Below are positions 1 to 5,876 of a stretch of 9,253 nt of DNA, piece after piece; the stretch's first letter is position 1, and every line of letters begins with the position of its first letter. The notes below the pieces were generated by a model, which was given only the letters and a program-made list of their open reading frames with translations, had not been told where the DNA came from and did no database searches. This stretch comes from Streptomycetaceae bacterium (lineage in GTDB: Bacteria; Actinomycetota; Actinomycetes; Nanopelagicales; Nanopelagicaceae): assembly GCA_027488165.1 (NCBI GenBank), contig JAIYCF010000117.1, positions 1 to 9,253 on the forward strand. The letters are read 5' to 3'. The translations under genes and the position numbers were made by a program.

Positions 1-765
1 CTAGAACATCTAGAACAAACCATTATCTTTGAAGGCCCAAATACCATCGCAGCAATTTTGATCGAATCAGTTCCGGGAACCGCTGGCGTTTTGGTTCCAC
101 CAAAGGGTTATCTTGAAGGCGTTCGTGCGCTCTGCGATAAATACAAGATTCTTTGGATTGCAGATGAAGTTATGGCCGGCTTTGGCCGCACCGGTAAATG
201 GTTTGGTTTCCAGCACTCTGCAGTTACTCCAGATCTAATCACCTTCGCTAAGGGCGTTACATCTGGCTACATTCCACTTGGTGGCGTTGTAATAAGTGAT
301 GAAGTTTCAAAGACCTTTGATGAAACCGTTTTCCCTGGTGGACTTACTTATATGGGCCACCCACTTGCTACTGCAACCGCTGTTGCCACAATTCAAGTTA
401 TGAAGGAAGAGAAGATGGTCGAGAACGCAGCGGCTATCGGTGAAAAGATTCTTGGTCCAGGACTTCATGAAATGGCGAAGAAACATAAGTTAATCGGCGA
501 TATCCGCGGCATGGGTGTTTTCTGGGGCGTTGATCTAGTTACTGATCGCGCAACTCGTGCACCACTTGCTCCATATGGCGGATCAAGTCCTGCGATGAAT
601 GAATTAGTAGCGGCCTGTAAGAAGAACGGGCTAATGCCATTTAATAACTTCAACCGTATTCACTTGTGTCCACCATGCAATATCAGTGAGGCAGATGCAA
701 AGTTAGGTTTGGAAATAATTGATAAATCACTCGGTGAAATTGCAAAGCATTACACCGGCGCTTGA
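1..765 (+). CDS. Class III PLP-dependent aminotransferase, C-terminal part (5' truncated by window edge)
   Basis: The frame is open from base 1 (reading LEHLEQTIIFEGP) to the TGA at 763-765, so the N-terminus lies outside the window and the TTG at 58 is not a start. It is a fold-type I, class III transaminase that moves an amino group from an amine or omega-amino acid to a keto acid. The visible hallmarks are the PLP-ring aspartate in ADEVMAGFGRTG (GAT at 163-165), the Schiff-base lysine in TFAKG (AAG at 250-252), and LTYMGHPLA, the loop whose threonine contacts PLP phosphate from the partner subunit. The tail, with RGMGVFWGVDL and a CPPCNISEADAK segment, resembles actinobacterial proteins annotated as aspartate-aminotransferase-family or taurine–pyruvate/2-oxoglutarate transaminases. 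The substrate cannot be read from the sequence. It converges on ychF with a 7-nt gap. Family assignment is secure; specificity is unknown. Confidence 0.93.
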   Translation, partial: LEHLEQTIIFEGPNTIAAILIESVPGTAGVLVPPKGYLEGVRALCDKYKILWIADEVMAGFGRTGKWFGFQHSAVTPDLITFAKGVTSGYIPLGGVVISDEVSKTFDETVFPGGLTYMGHPLATATAVATIQVMKEEKMVENAAAIGEKILGPGLHEMAKKHKLIGDIRGMGVFWGVDLVTDRATRAPLAPYGGSSPAMNELVAACKKNGLMPFNNFNRIHLCPPCNISEADAKLGLEIIDKSLGEIAKHYTGA

Positions 766-772
766 TTAACAA

Positions 773-1846
773 TTAAACGTTAAATCTAAACTCCACAACG
801 TCACCATCGGCCATTACATATTCCTTGCCTTCCATACGGACTTTGCCTTTAGCTTTCGCTTCAGCCATTGATCCGCAGGCAATTAGGTCATCAAAACTAA
901 CGATTTCGGCTTTGATAAATCCTTTTTGAAAATCGGTATGGATAACGCCGGCGGCCATTGGCGCAGTGTCACCTTTATGAATTGTCCAAGCGCGCGCTTC
1001 TTTTGGCCCAGCAGTTAAATATGTCTGCAGACCAAGAACGCTAAAACCAACGCGAGCAAGGGTTGCGAGGCCTGGCTCTTTCATTCCGATTGATTGCAAT
1101 AGTTCTAGGGCATCTTCATCGCTGAGTTCAGCAAGCTCTGCTTCAGTTTTTGCATCAAGGAAAATCGCCTCAGCTGGTGCAACCAGATCTGCCAACTTCT
1201 TGCGAAGGTCACCATCGTTAAGTTCTGCGGCATCAACGTTAAACACATATAAGAATGGTTTTGCAGTCAGTAGGTGAAGATCGCGCAGAAGATCGAGATC
1301 TAAACCTGATGAAGAAAGTGGCTTTCCGCTTTGCAGATGCGCTTCGGCTTTCTTAACTGCTTCAACAACTGGTGCAACCTCTTTATTGGTGCGCGCTTCT
1401 TTTTCAAGACGTGGCAGCGCTTTCTCAATTGTCTGTAAATCCGCGAGCGCGAGTTCGGTATTAATCGTTTCCATATCGCTACCTGGATCGATACGACCAT
1501 CAACGTGCACTACATCGCCATCGTTGAAGACGCGGATGACCTGACAGATCGCATCGGTTTCGCGGATATTTGCTAAGAATTTATTTCCGAGGCCAGCGCC
1601 TTCTGATGCGCCCTTAACAATTCCTGCGATATCTACGAAAGATAGGGCGGCAGGGAGCAGCTTTTCCGAACTGAAGATCTCGGCAAGTTTGGCTAAGCGC
1701 TCATCCGGTACGCCTACGACGCCGACATTTGGCTCGATTGTGGCGAAGGGATAGTTAGCGGCGAGGACGTTATTTTTGGTGAGCGCATTAAAGAGGGTCG
1801 ACTTTCCAACGTTGGGCAGTCCGACGATTCCAATTGACAGGCTCAT
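773..1846 (-). CDS. ychF: Ribosome-binding P-loop NTPase YchF (OLA1 family)
   Basis: This 357-aa protein is close to the usual YchF length of about 360. It is a TRAFAC-class NTPase of the Obg group that associates with ribosomes; characterised members prefer ATP to GTP. Visible are the P-loop GLPNVGKST (residues 9-17), the NYPFATIEPN switch I region (31-40), the G3 motif DIAGIVKGA (72-80), a helical insert (about 130-175), and a C-terminal TGS-like domain (about 272-357) with the typical MAAGVIHTDFQKGFIKAE and final GDVVEFRFNV segments. Family members have no histidine at the catalytic position after G3, and here too the residue is hydrophobic. The specificity motif, usually NxxE, reads NVDA (203-206), so the glutamate is replaced by alanine; EL follows one residue later. 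The ATG at 1846 is chosen because MSLSIGIVGLPNVGKS is the normal N-terminus. It is divergent from the rmuC-like gene and convergent with the aminotransferase. No Shine-Dalgarno precedes it. Confidence 0.97.
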   Translation of the reverse strand: MSLSIGIVGLPNVGKSTLFNALTKNNVLAANYPFATIEPNVGVVGVPDERLAKLAEIFSSEKLLPAALSFVDIAGIVKGASEGAGLGNKFLANIRETDAICQVIRVFNDGDVVHVDGRIDPGSDMETINTELALADLQTIEKALPRLEKEARTNKEVAPVVEAVKKAEAHLQSGKPLSSSGLDLDLLRDLHLLTAKPFLYVFNVDAAELNDGDLRKKLADLVAPAEAIFLDAKTEAELAELSDEDALELLQSIGMKEPGLATLARVGFSVLGLQTYLTAGPKEARAWTIHKGDTAPMAAGVIHTDFQKGFIKAEIVSFDDLIACGSMAEAKAKGKVRMEGKEYVMADGDVVEFRFNV

Positions 1847-1855
1847 AAGGAGTAG

Positions 1856-1861
1856 AGCCTA
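1856..1861 (-). promoter_or_regulatory. Candidate -10 box for ychF
   Basis: Read on the minus strand, TAGGCT fits the actinobacterial TANNNT -10 consensus and lies 9 nt before the ychF ATG. That predicts a leader of only 2-3 nt. No convincing -35 is seen at 16-19 nt. There is no Shine-Dalgarno; the bases just before the ATG are pyrimidine-rich (CTACTCCTT). On the opposite strand no comparably good -10 box was found for the rmuC-like gene; CACGAT at 1886-1891, 6 nt from its ATG, keeps only A2 and T6. Confidence 0.45.
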
Positions 1862-1897
1862 CGCGCCATTGTCAGTGCTTCCTGCCACGATAGGCCC

Positions 1898-3067
1898 ATG
1901 TCAAGCGCAGCAGTGGCCATTCTTACACTCGTTATCGGGCTCTTAATCGGCCTCGCCCTCGGAATTTTCGTCGCAGGTCGTCGCACATCTACAACCGGTA
2001 TCTCTGAAGCAGAGTTCGCATCTGTTCGCGCCGAACGCGATCTCTATAAATCCGAACGCGATAACGCAATGGCGGGTTCGAAACTTGCTGGCGAAATCGA
2101 AGCGATGAAAACTGCAATGGAAAAGCTGCAGAAAGAATCCGCCGATGCCGACCGTCGTCGCATCGAAGCCGAATCCGATATCCGTACTCAAGTTAAGGCG
2201 ATGTCTAACCACAACGAATCACTTGTCGCGCAGACCAAAGCAATTGCTGGCGCTCTTTCACATTCACAAAAGCGCGGAAAATTCGGCGAAGCACAACTAG
2301 AACTAATGCTCGAAGATGCTGGCTTACATAAAGGCGTCGAATACACCGCACAACGTTCCACAACCGATGACGATTCATCTGGAATTCCAGATATAACCGT
2401 GCGCATGCCTGGCGGCACCAAACTATTTATCGACTCCAAGTTTCCCTTTGATCGCTTTATCCAAGCGCACGAAGTCGACGATCCCGCCGAGCGCGAGCGT
2501 TTATTTATCGAACATAAGAAAGATCTACAAAGCCACGTTACCGCTCTCGCCAAACGCGGTTATCACGAGTCACAGGATTCACCAGATTTCGTAATCCTCT
2601 TTGTTCCTTTTGAATCACTGCTTACCGAAGCTCTCCGCGTTGATCCACTCTTCCTCGAAGCCGCCTTTAAATTAAATGTCACCATCGCAACACCTACATC
2701 AATGATGGCTTTGCTACGCACCATCGGCAACGTTTACTCACGCAACTCTGTGGCACTTAACGCTGAAAATATCGCTAAATCTGCTGGACTCTTTATGAAG
2801 GATTTAACTCTGCTCCATAGCAAGATCATCAAAGTTGGAACTGCGCTCAACTCACTCTCTAAGGCTTATGGCGAGTTAATCCCAACGGCTGAATCAACAG
2901 TTAAGCGCGCAGCGGCCAAGATTATTAGTTATGGAGTCTCGGGCGATAAAGATAAACTCGCCATTGCATATCCAGATGCGCCAACCGAGGTGCGCGAGCT
3001 TAAGAACTCCGAACTCGGTGGCGAAGAAGATTTCATTGATGCTGAAGAAGTAAAGGATGACGAATGA
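1898..3067 (+). CDS. rmuC: RmuC-family DNA recombination protein, membrane-anchored
   Basis: The 389-aa protein has the standard RmuC plan. Residues 5-26 form one transmembrane helix, followed by a charged helical, probably coiled-coil region (about 37-115) and the conserved RmuC domain (about 125-345). The domain starts at the typical KRGKFGEAQLELML and includes VEYTAQRS, PDITVRMPGG, LFIDSKFPFDRF and the VPFESLLTEAL and ATPTSMMALLRTI blocks. E131, D165 and D179-x-K181 could form the PD-(D/E)xK-like centre predicted for this family. In E. coli RmuC limits inversions at short inverted repeats; the biochemical activity is poorly defined. The C-terminus (about 366-389) is an acidic tail ending EEVKDDE. 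The ATG at 1898 is chosen because it puts the membrane helix at the N-terminus; no Shine-Dalgarno precedes it. It probably forms an operon with the DUF6542 gene through an ATGA overlap. Confidence 0.93.
   Translation: MSSAAVAILTLVIGLLIGLALGIFVAGRRTSTTGISEAEFASVRAERDLYKSERDNAMAGSKLAGEIEAMKTAMEKLQKESADADRRRIEAESDIRTQVKAMSNHNESLVAQTKAIAGALSHSQKRGKFGEAQLELMLEDAGLHKGVEYTAQRSTTDDDSSGIPDITVRMPGGTKLFIDSKFPFDRFIQAHEVDDPAERERLFIEHKKDLQSHVTALAKRGYHESQDSPDFVILFVPFESLLTEALRVDPLFLEAAFKLNVTIATPTSMMALLRTIGNVYSRNSVALNAENIAKSAGLFMKDLTLLHSKIIKVGTALNSLSKAYGELIPTAESTVKRAAAKIISYGVSGDKDKLAIAYPDAPTEVRELKNSELGGEEDFIDAEEVKDDE
3052..3057 (+). promoter_or_regulatory. Shine-Dalgarno for the DUF6542 gene
   Basis: AAAGGA lies 6 nt before the ATG at 3064, inside the last codons of the rmuC-like gene. 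Together with the ATGA overlap it points to translation from a shared mRNA. It contrasts with the genes at the head of transcripts here, most of which lack such a site. Confidence 0.7.
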
Positions 3068-3477
3068 GCACAACTACGCAGAGCAAGCCAAAGATCAGCG
3101 GACCAGGTCTTAAGAAAGAAGGCGTGGTTGTCCTGCAAACTCTCTTCATCGCACTCTTTGCCGGTCTTGAACTGCTTATCCGCAGTGGCGCAGGAATCGT
3201 CTCAGGCTTAATTATCTGCGCAGTCCTATTCGGCGGAATTCGCTTTGGTCGCCCAGGTACAACTTATGTATCTGTTGTTACGCCACCTCTTGCATTTGCC
3301 GGCACAGCTCTTCTCTATTTGATACTAAGCGTTGGATTCAAACCAGCACGCCTCGGAATCGATTTCATCGCATCCCTTGCCAGCATCGCGCCTTACTTAT
3401 TAGTTAGCGCACTTTACGGCTGGTTTGTTTTCTTTAACGAGAAAGCAAAAGCGCGTAAGCCAAAGCCACGCGGTTAA
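3064..3477 (+). CDS. DUF6542-type four-helix membrane protein
   Basis: This 137-aa protein has a short basic N-terminus (residues 1-19), four hydrophobic stretches that look like membrane helices (about 21-40, 44-61, 70-90 and 101-123), and a highly basic C-terminal tail (KAKARKPKPRG). Both basic ends would place the termini in the cytoplasm. Its size, helix pattern and position between ychF and ispH fit the actinobacterial DUF6542 family (the Rv1111c position in M. tuberculosis, from memory). No function is established for the family and I see no catalytic motif. It overlaps the rmuC-like stop codon as ATGA, with a good Shine-Dalgarno, so it is probably made along with the RmuC-like protein, which is also membrane anchored. 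Its TAA is directly adjacent to the ispH stop on the other strand. The assignment rests on context and topology rather than a clear motif. Confidence 0.8.
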   Translation: MSTTTQSKPKISGPGLKKEGVVVLQTLFIALFAGLELLIRSGAGIVSGLIICAVLFGGIRFGRPGTTYVSVVTPPLAFAGTALLYLILSVGFKPARLGIDFIASLASIAPYLLVSALYGWFVFFNEKAKARKPKPRG

Positions 3478-4431
3478 TTACTTACCGGCTGTTTTTAAAT
3501 CTTTACGTAGCTCTGGTGGCAGAGCAAAGAGCAGCGATTCTTGAGTTGCAGTAACTTCTTCAACGCTGCCAAAGCCACGTTCTGCAAGCCAAGCCAGTAA
3601 ATCGCGAACCAAAATCTCAGGCACAGATGCACCACTTGTAACGCCGATAGTTTCAACGCCATCTAGCCAGTCATCATTTGCTTCTTCGGCATAATCAATT
3701 AGATAAGCCTGCTTTGCGCCATATTCCTTAGCAACTTCCACTAAGCGAACTGAGTTTGACGAGTTAGTTGAACCGACCACGATTACTAAATCTGCTTGTG
3801 GTGCGATCTGCTTAATCGCTTCCTGACGGTTCTGGGTTGCATAGCAAATGTCATCTGATGGTGGATTGGCAATCTCAGGGAAACGATCTTTCAAGATTGC
3901 AACAGATTGCATAGTCTCATCAACGCTCAAAGTTGTTTGAGTCAACCAAACTAATTTCTTTCCTGGCGTTGGCACAATCGTGCGCGCTTCATCAAGGCCG
4001 TCAACGATGCGAACCTTTCCTGGAGCTTCGCCGGCGGTACCTTCAACTTCTTCGTGGCCGTTGTGACCGATTAGCAAAATTTCCGTTTCTTCATCAGCAA
4101 AACGTTTTACCTCGTTATGTACCTTTGTTACCAAGGGACAAGTTGCATCAATAGTCTTTAGATTGCGCGCTGCCGCTTGCTCGTGAACTGCAGGTGAGAC
4201 ACCGTGCGCTGAGAAGACAACGGTTGAACCTTCGGGAACTTCATCGGTCTCGTTAACGAAGATGACTCCGCGAGCTTCGAGGGTTGTGACCACATGCTTG
4301 TTGTGGACGATCTCTTTACGGACATAAATTGGAGCGCCATAGAGTTCGAGGGACTTTTCCACGGTGATAACCGCACGGTCTACGCCGGCGCAATATCCGC
4401 GTGGCGCTGCAAGGAGAACTCTCTTAGCCAT
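3478..4431 (-). CDS. ispH: 4-hydroxy-3-methylbut-2-enyl diphosphate reductase (IspH/LytB)
   Basis: IspH performs the last step of the MEP pathway, reducing HMBPP to IPP and DMAPP with an iron-sulfur cluster in the cytoplasm. The 317-aa protein is of normal family length. The three cluster cysteines are C14 (PRGYCAGVDRA), C98 (IDATCPLV) and C196 (DDICYATQNRQ), and the substrate-site residues H43 (IVHN), H76 (SAHGV), H126 and E128 (GHNGHEEVEGT) are all in place. The SxN motif is present in GSTNSSNS. A start 42 nt upstream is possible in frame, but the ATG at 4431 gives the usual MAKRVLLAAPRGYC N-terminus and sits 7 nt after a TAGACT box, so it is preferred. There is no Shine-Dalgarno. It is divergent from xseA across 26 bp and converges on the DUF6542 gene with no base between the stop codons. 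Confidence 0.98.
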   Translation of the reverse strand: MAKRVLLAAPRGYCAGVDRAVITVEKSLELYGAPIYVRKEIVHNKHVVTTLEARGVIFVNETDEVPEGSTVVFSAHGVSPAVHEQAAARNLKTIDATCPLVTKVHNEVKRFADEETEILLIGHNGHEEVEGTAGEAPGKVRIVDGLDEARTIVPTPGKKLVWLTQTTLSVDETMQSVAILKDRFPEIANPPSDDICYATQNRQEAIKQIAPQADLVIVVGSTNSSNSVRLVEVAKEYGAKQAYLIDYAEEANDDWLDGVETIGVTSGASVPEILVRDLLAWLAERGFGSVEEVTATQESLLFALPPELRKDLKTAGK

Positions 4432-4438
4432 GTGGGTG

Positions 4439-4444
4439 AGTCTA
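4439..4444 (-). promoter_or_regulatory. Candidate -10 box for ispH (leaderless)
   Basis: Read on the minus strand, TAGACT matches TANNNT and ends 7 nt before the ispH ATG at 4431, so transcription should begin at or next to the A of the ATG. The -35 region would fall inside the first codons of xseA, where TTTCGA (4467-4462) is only a weak match. One base (4445) separates it from the opposing xseA box. Confidence 0.6.
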
Positions 4445-4445
4445 T

Positions 4446-4451
4446 TAGGCT
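4446..4451 (+). promoter_or_regulatory. Candidate -10 box for xseA (leaderless)
   Basis: TAGGCT, the same hexamer as in front of ychF, ends exactly 6 nt before the xseA ATG at 4458. Transcription would then start at the ATG itself. No Shine-Dalgarno is possible in the CGCCCC spacer. The -35 region would lie within the ispH coding start; TTAGCC at 4424-4429 is a poor match. Confidence 0.6.
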
Positions 4452-4457
4452 CGCCCC

Positions 4458-5663
4458 ATGTTCGAAACTTCAAGCGAATCCCCCGCGCCAGTTCGGGTGG
4501 TCTCTGAGGCGATCAAAGAATATGTAGAACGTCTCGGGCCAATTTGGATTGAAGGCGAGATCTCAGAACTCAACGAACGCAGCGGCGGAATGGCATTTAT
4601 GCGCCTGCGTGATACATCGGTTGATATGAGCCTTTCGGTGATGTGTTACAAAAACGTTTTAGCTGCGGTGCAACCACTGCCGGCAAATGCCCGTGTAGTA
4701 ATTCATGCCAAAGCATCTTGGTTTACAAAAAATGGTTCGCTCACCATGTCAGCTAAAGAAATTCGCCAAGTTGGCGTTGGCGAACTTCTTGCACGTCTTG
4801 AAGCGCTTAAGGGTGTGCTTGCTGCCGAAGGTTTATTTAGCGCAGATCGCAAAGTGGCACTACCAAAGTTGCCGCGCAAAGTTGGTCTGATCTGCGGACG
4901 CAATACTGATGCTGAAAAAGATGTTGTTGAAAATGCGCGCCGCCGCTGGCCAGCAGTTGAATTCGAAATCCGCGAGGTTGCAGTGCAAGGTGCAGCAGCG
5001 GTTGTTGAAGTCTCTGAAGCGCTCCGCGAACTAGAAAGCATCGAAGATGTTGATGTCATCATCATTACTCGCGGCGGTGGATCATTTGAAGATCTCTTGC
5101 CATTTAGCGATGAATCACTTGTGCGTTTAGCGGCAAGTTGTGAAACTCCGATTGTTAGCGCCATTGGCCACGAGAAAGATTCACCGCTTCTTGATTTAGT
5201 CGCCGACTACCGCGCATCAACCCCAACGGATGCGGCAAAGCGCGTTGTGCCCGATATCGAACAAGAGATCGCAGATATCAACAAGATCCGTGATCGCATC
5301 TACCGCCGCTTGGTTACAACGATTGATTACGAGTTAAACCAGATCGCCCAGTTGCGCAATCGACCGGTTATGAAAGATCCGAGCGTTATGGTCAAGGTTC
5401 GAGTCGATGAGCTAAACGCACTTCGCGATCGTTCCAACCGCGGATTCAAGTCGCTTCTCGAGATTGAAAAGAAAGAGATCAAGGGAGTTATCGCGCACCT
5501 TCGCTCGCTTTCACCGCAATCAACTATGGACCGTGGATATTCAGTAGTTCAAAGCGATGACGGAAAGATTGTGCGCGATGCCACAAAGTTAAAGGCTGGC
5601 GCTGTGCTGCGCATTCGGGCGGCTAAGGGCGAAGCTCGCGCAAGCGTTCTGGCAGAAGAGTAG
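4458..5663 (+). CDS. xseA: Exodeoxyribonuclease VII large subunit
   Basis: XseA is the catalytic subunit of exonuclease VII, which degrades single-stranded DNA from both ends into short oligonucleotides in mismatch and general repair, working with several copies of XseB. The N-terminal OB-fold (about 10-108) opens with WIEGEISELNERSGGMAF. The catalytic domain (about 115-345) holds KVGLICGRNTDAEKDV, ITRGGGSFEDLLPFSDE (204-220), SAIGHEKDSPLLDLVAD (234-250) and YRASTPTDAA (251-260). The region at about 265-345 is a long charged helical segment, the part that binds the small subunit in this family. The C-terminal SPQSTMDRGYSVV segment (352-364) is also typical. At 401 aa it is shorter than E. coli XseA (456) but normal for Actinobacteria. 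The ATG at 4458 is supported by the TAGGCT box 6 nt upstream. It heads the xseA–xseB–fum unit. Confidence 0.97.
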   Translation: MFETSSESPAPVRVVSEAIKEYVERLGPIWIEGEISELNERSGGMAFMRLRDTSVDMSLSVMCYKNVLAAVQPLPANARVVIHAKASWFTKNGSLTMSAKEIRQVGVGELLARLEALKGVLAAEGLFSADRKVALPKLPRKVGLICGRNTDAEKDVVENARRRWPAVEFEIREVAVQGAAAVVEVSEALRELESIEDVDVIIITRGGGSFEDLLPFSDESLVRLAASCETPIVSAIGHEKDSPLLDLVADYRASTPTDAAKRVVPDIEQEIADINKIRDRIYRRLVTTIDYELNQIAQLRNRPVMKDPSVMVKVRVDELNALRDRSNRGFKSLLEIEKKEIKGVIAHLRSLSPQSTMDRGYSVVQSDDGKIVRDATKLKAGAVLRIRAAKGEARASVLAEE

Positions 5664-5666
5664 ATT
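5661..5666 (+). promoter_or_regulatory. Candidate internal -10 box for xseB–fum, overlapping the xseA stop
   Basis: TAGATT fits TANNNT, its first three bases are the xseA TAG stop, and it ends exactly 6 nt before the xseB ATG, the same spacing as at xseA. xseB has no Shine-Dalgarno at a useful distance (the nearest purine run, AGAAGAG, is about 12 nt away), which makes a leaderless start more attractive. A TANNNT match in one place can arise by chance, so this is tentative. Confidence 0.35.
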
Positions 5667-5672
5667 TAACCC

Positions 5673-5876
5673 ATGGCCGCAAAGGATGCAAAACCTTCTT
5701 ATGAAGAAGCTCGTGATGAGCTCGCTGAAATCGTTGAATCACTGGAAGATGGCAGCGCCACTTTAGAAGAATCACTAAAGCTCTGGGAACGCGGCGAAGA
5801 ATTAGCCAAGATCTGCCAAGAGTGGTTAGACGGGGCGAAGAAGAAGTTAGATGCAGCAAAGAAGCCGGCTGAATAA
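5673..5876 (+). CDS. xseB: Exodeoxyribonuclease VII small subunit
   Basis: This 67-aa protein is the non-catalytic small subunit of exonuclease VII; several copies bind each XseA and are needed for activity. It is a typical helical hairpin. SYEEARDELAEIVESLEDG (residues 9-27) forms the first helix, the conserved ATLEESLKLWERGEEL block (29-44) leads into the second, and CQEWLDGAKKKLDAA (48-62) completes it. The C-terminus is lysine and alanine rich. The length is normal for the family. It starts 9 nt after the xseA stop and its TAA overlaps the fumarase ATG by one base (TAATG), so the three genes are probably co-transcribed. A possible promoter of its own is listed separately. Confidence 0.97.
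   Translation: MAAKDAKPSYEEARDELAEIVESLEDGSATLEESLKLWERGEELAKICQEWLDGAKKKLDAAKKPAE

Noticed and set aside
58..60. TTG as the start of the aminotransferase
   Set aside because: The frame is open and conserved-looking upstream to base 1, and a class III aminotransferase needs about 200 more N-terminal residues, so the gene is cut by the window edge.
766..790. AT-rich imperfect palindrome after the aminotransferase as a bidirectional terminator
   Set aside because: The repeat is imperfect and almost without G/C pairs, so it would not form a stable hairpin.
4432..4473. Longer ispH starting at 4473 (14 extra residues)
   Set aside because: The extension would run through the xseA start and both -10 boxes, and MAKRVLLAAPRGYC is the normal family N-terminus.
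4703..5164. 153-aa minus-strand frame inside xseA
   Set aside because: It is a serine, threonine and arginine-rich translation of the complementary strand of xseA with no recognisable domain; xseA motifs span the region.
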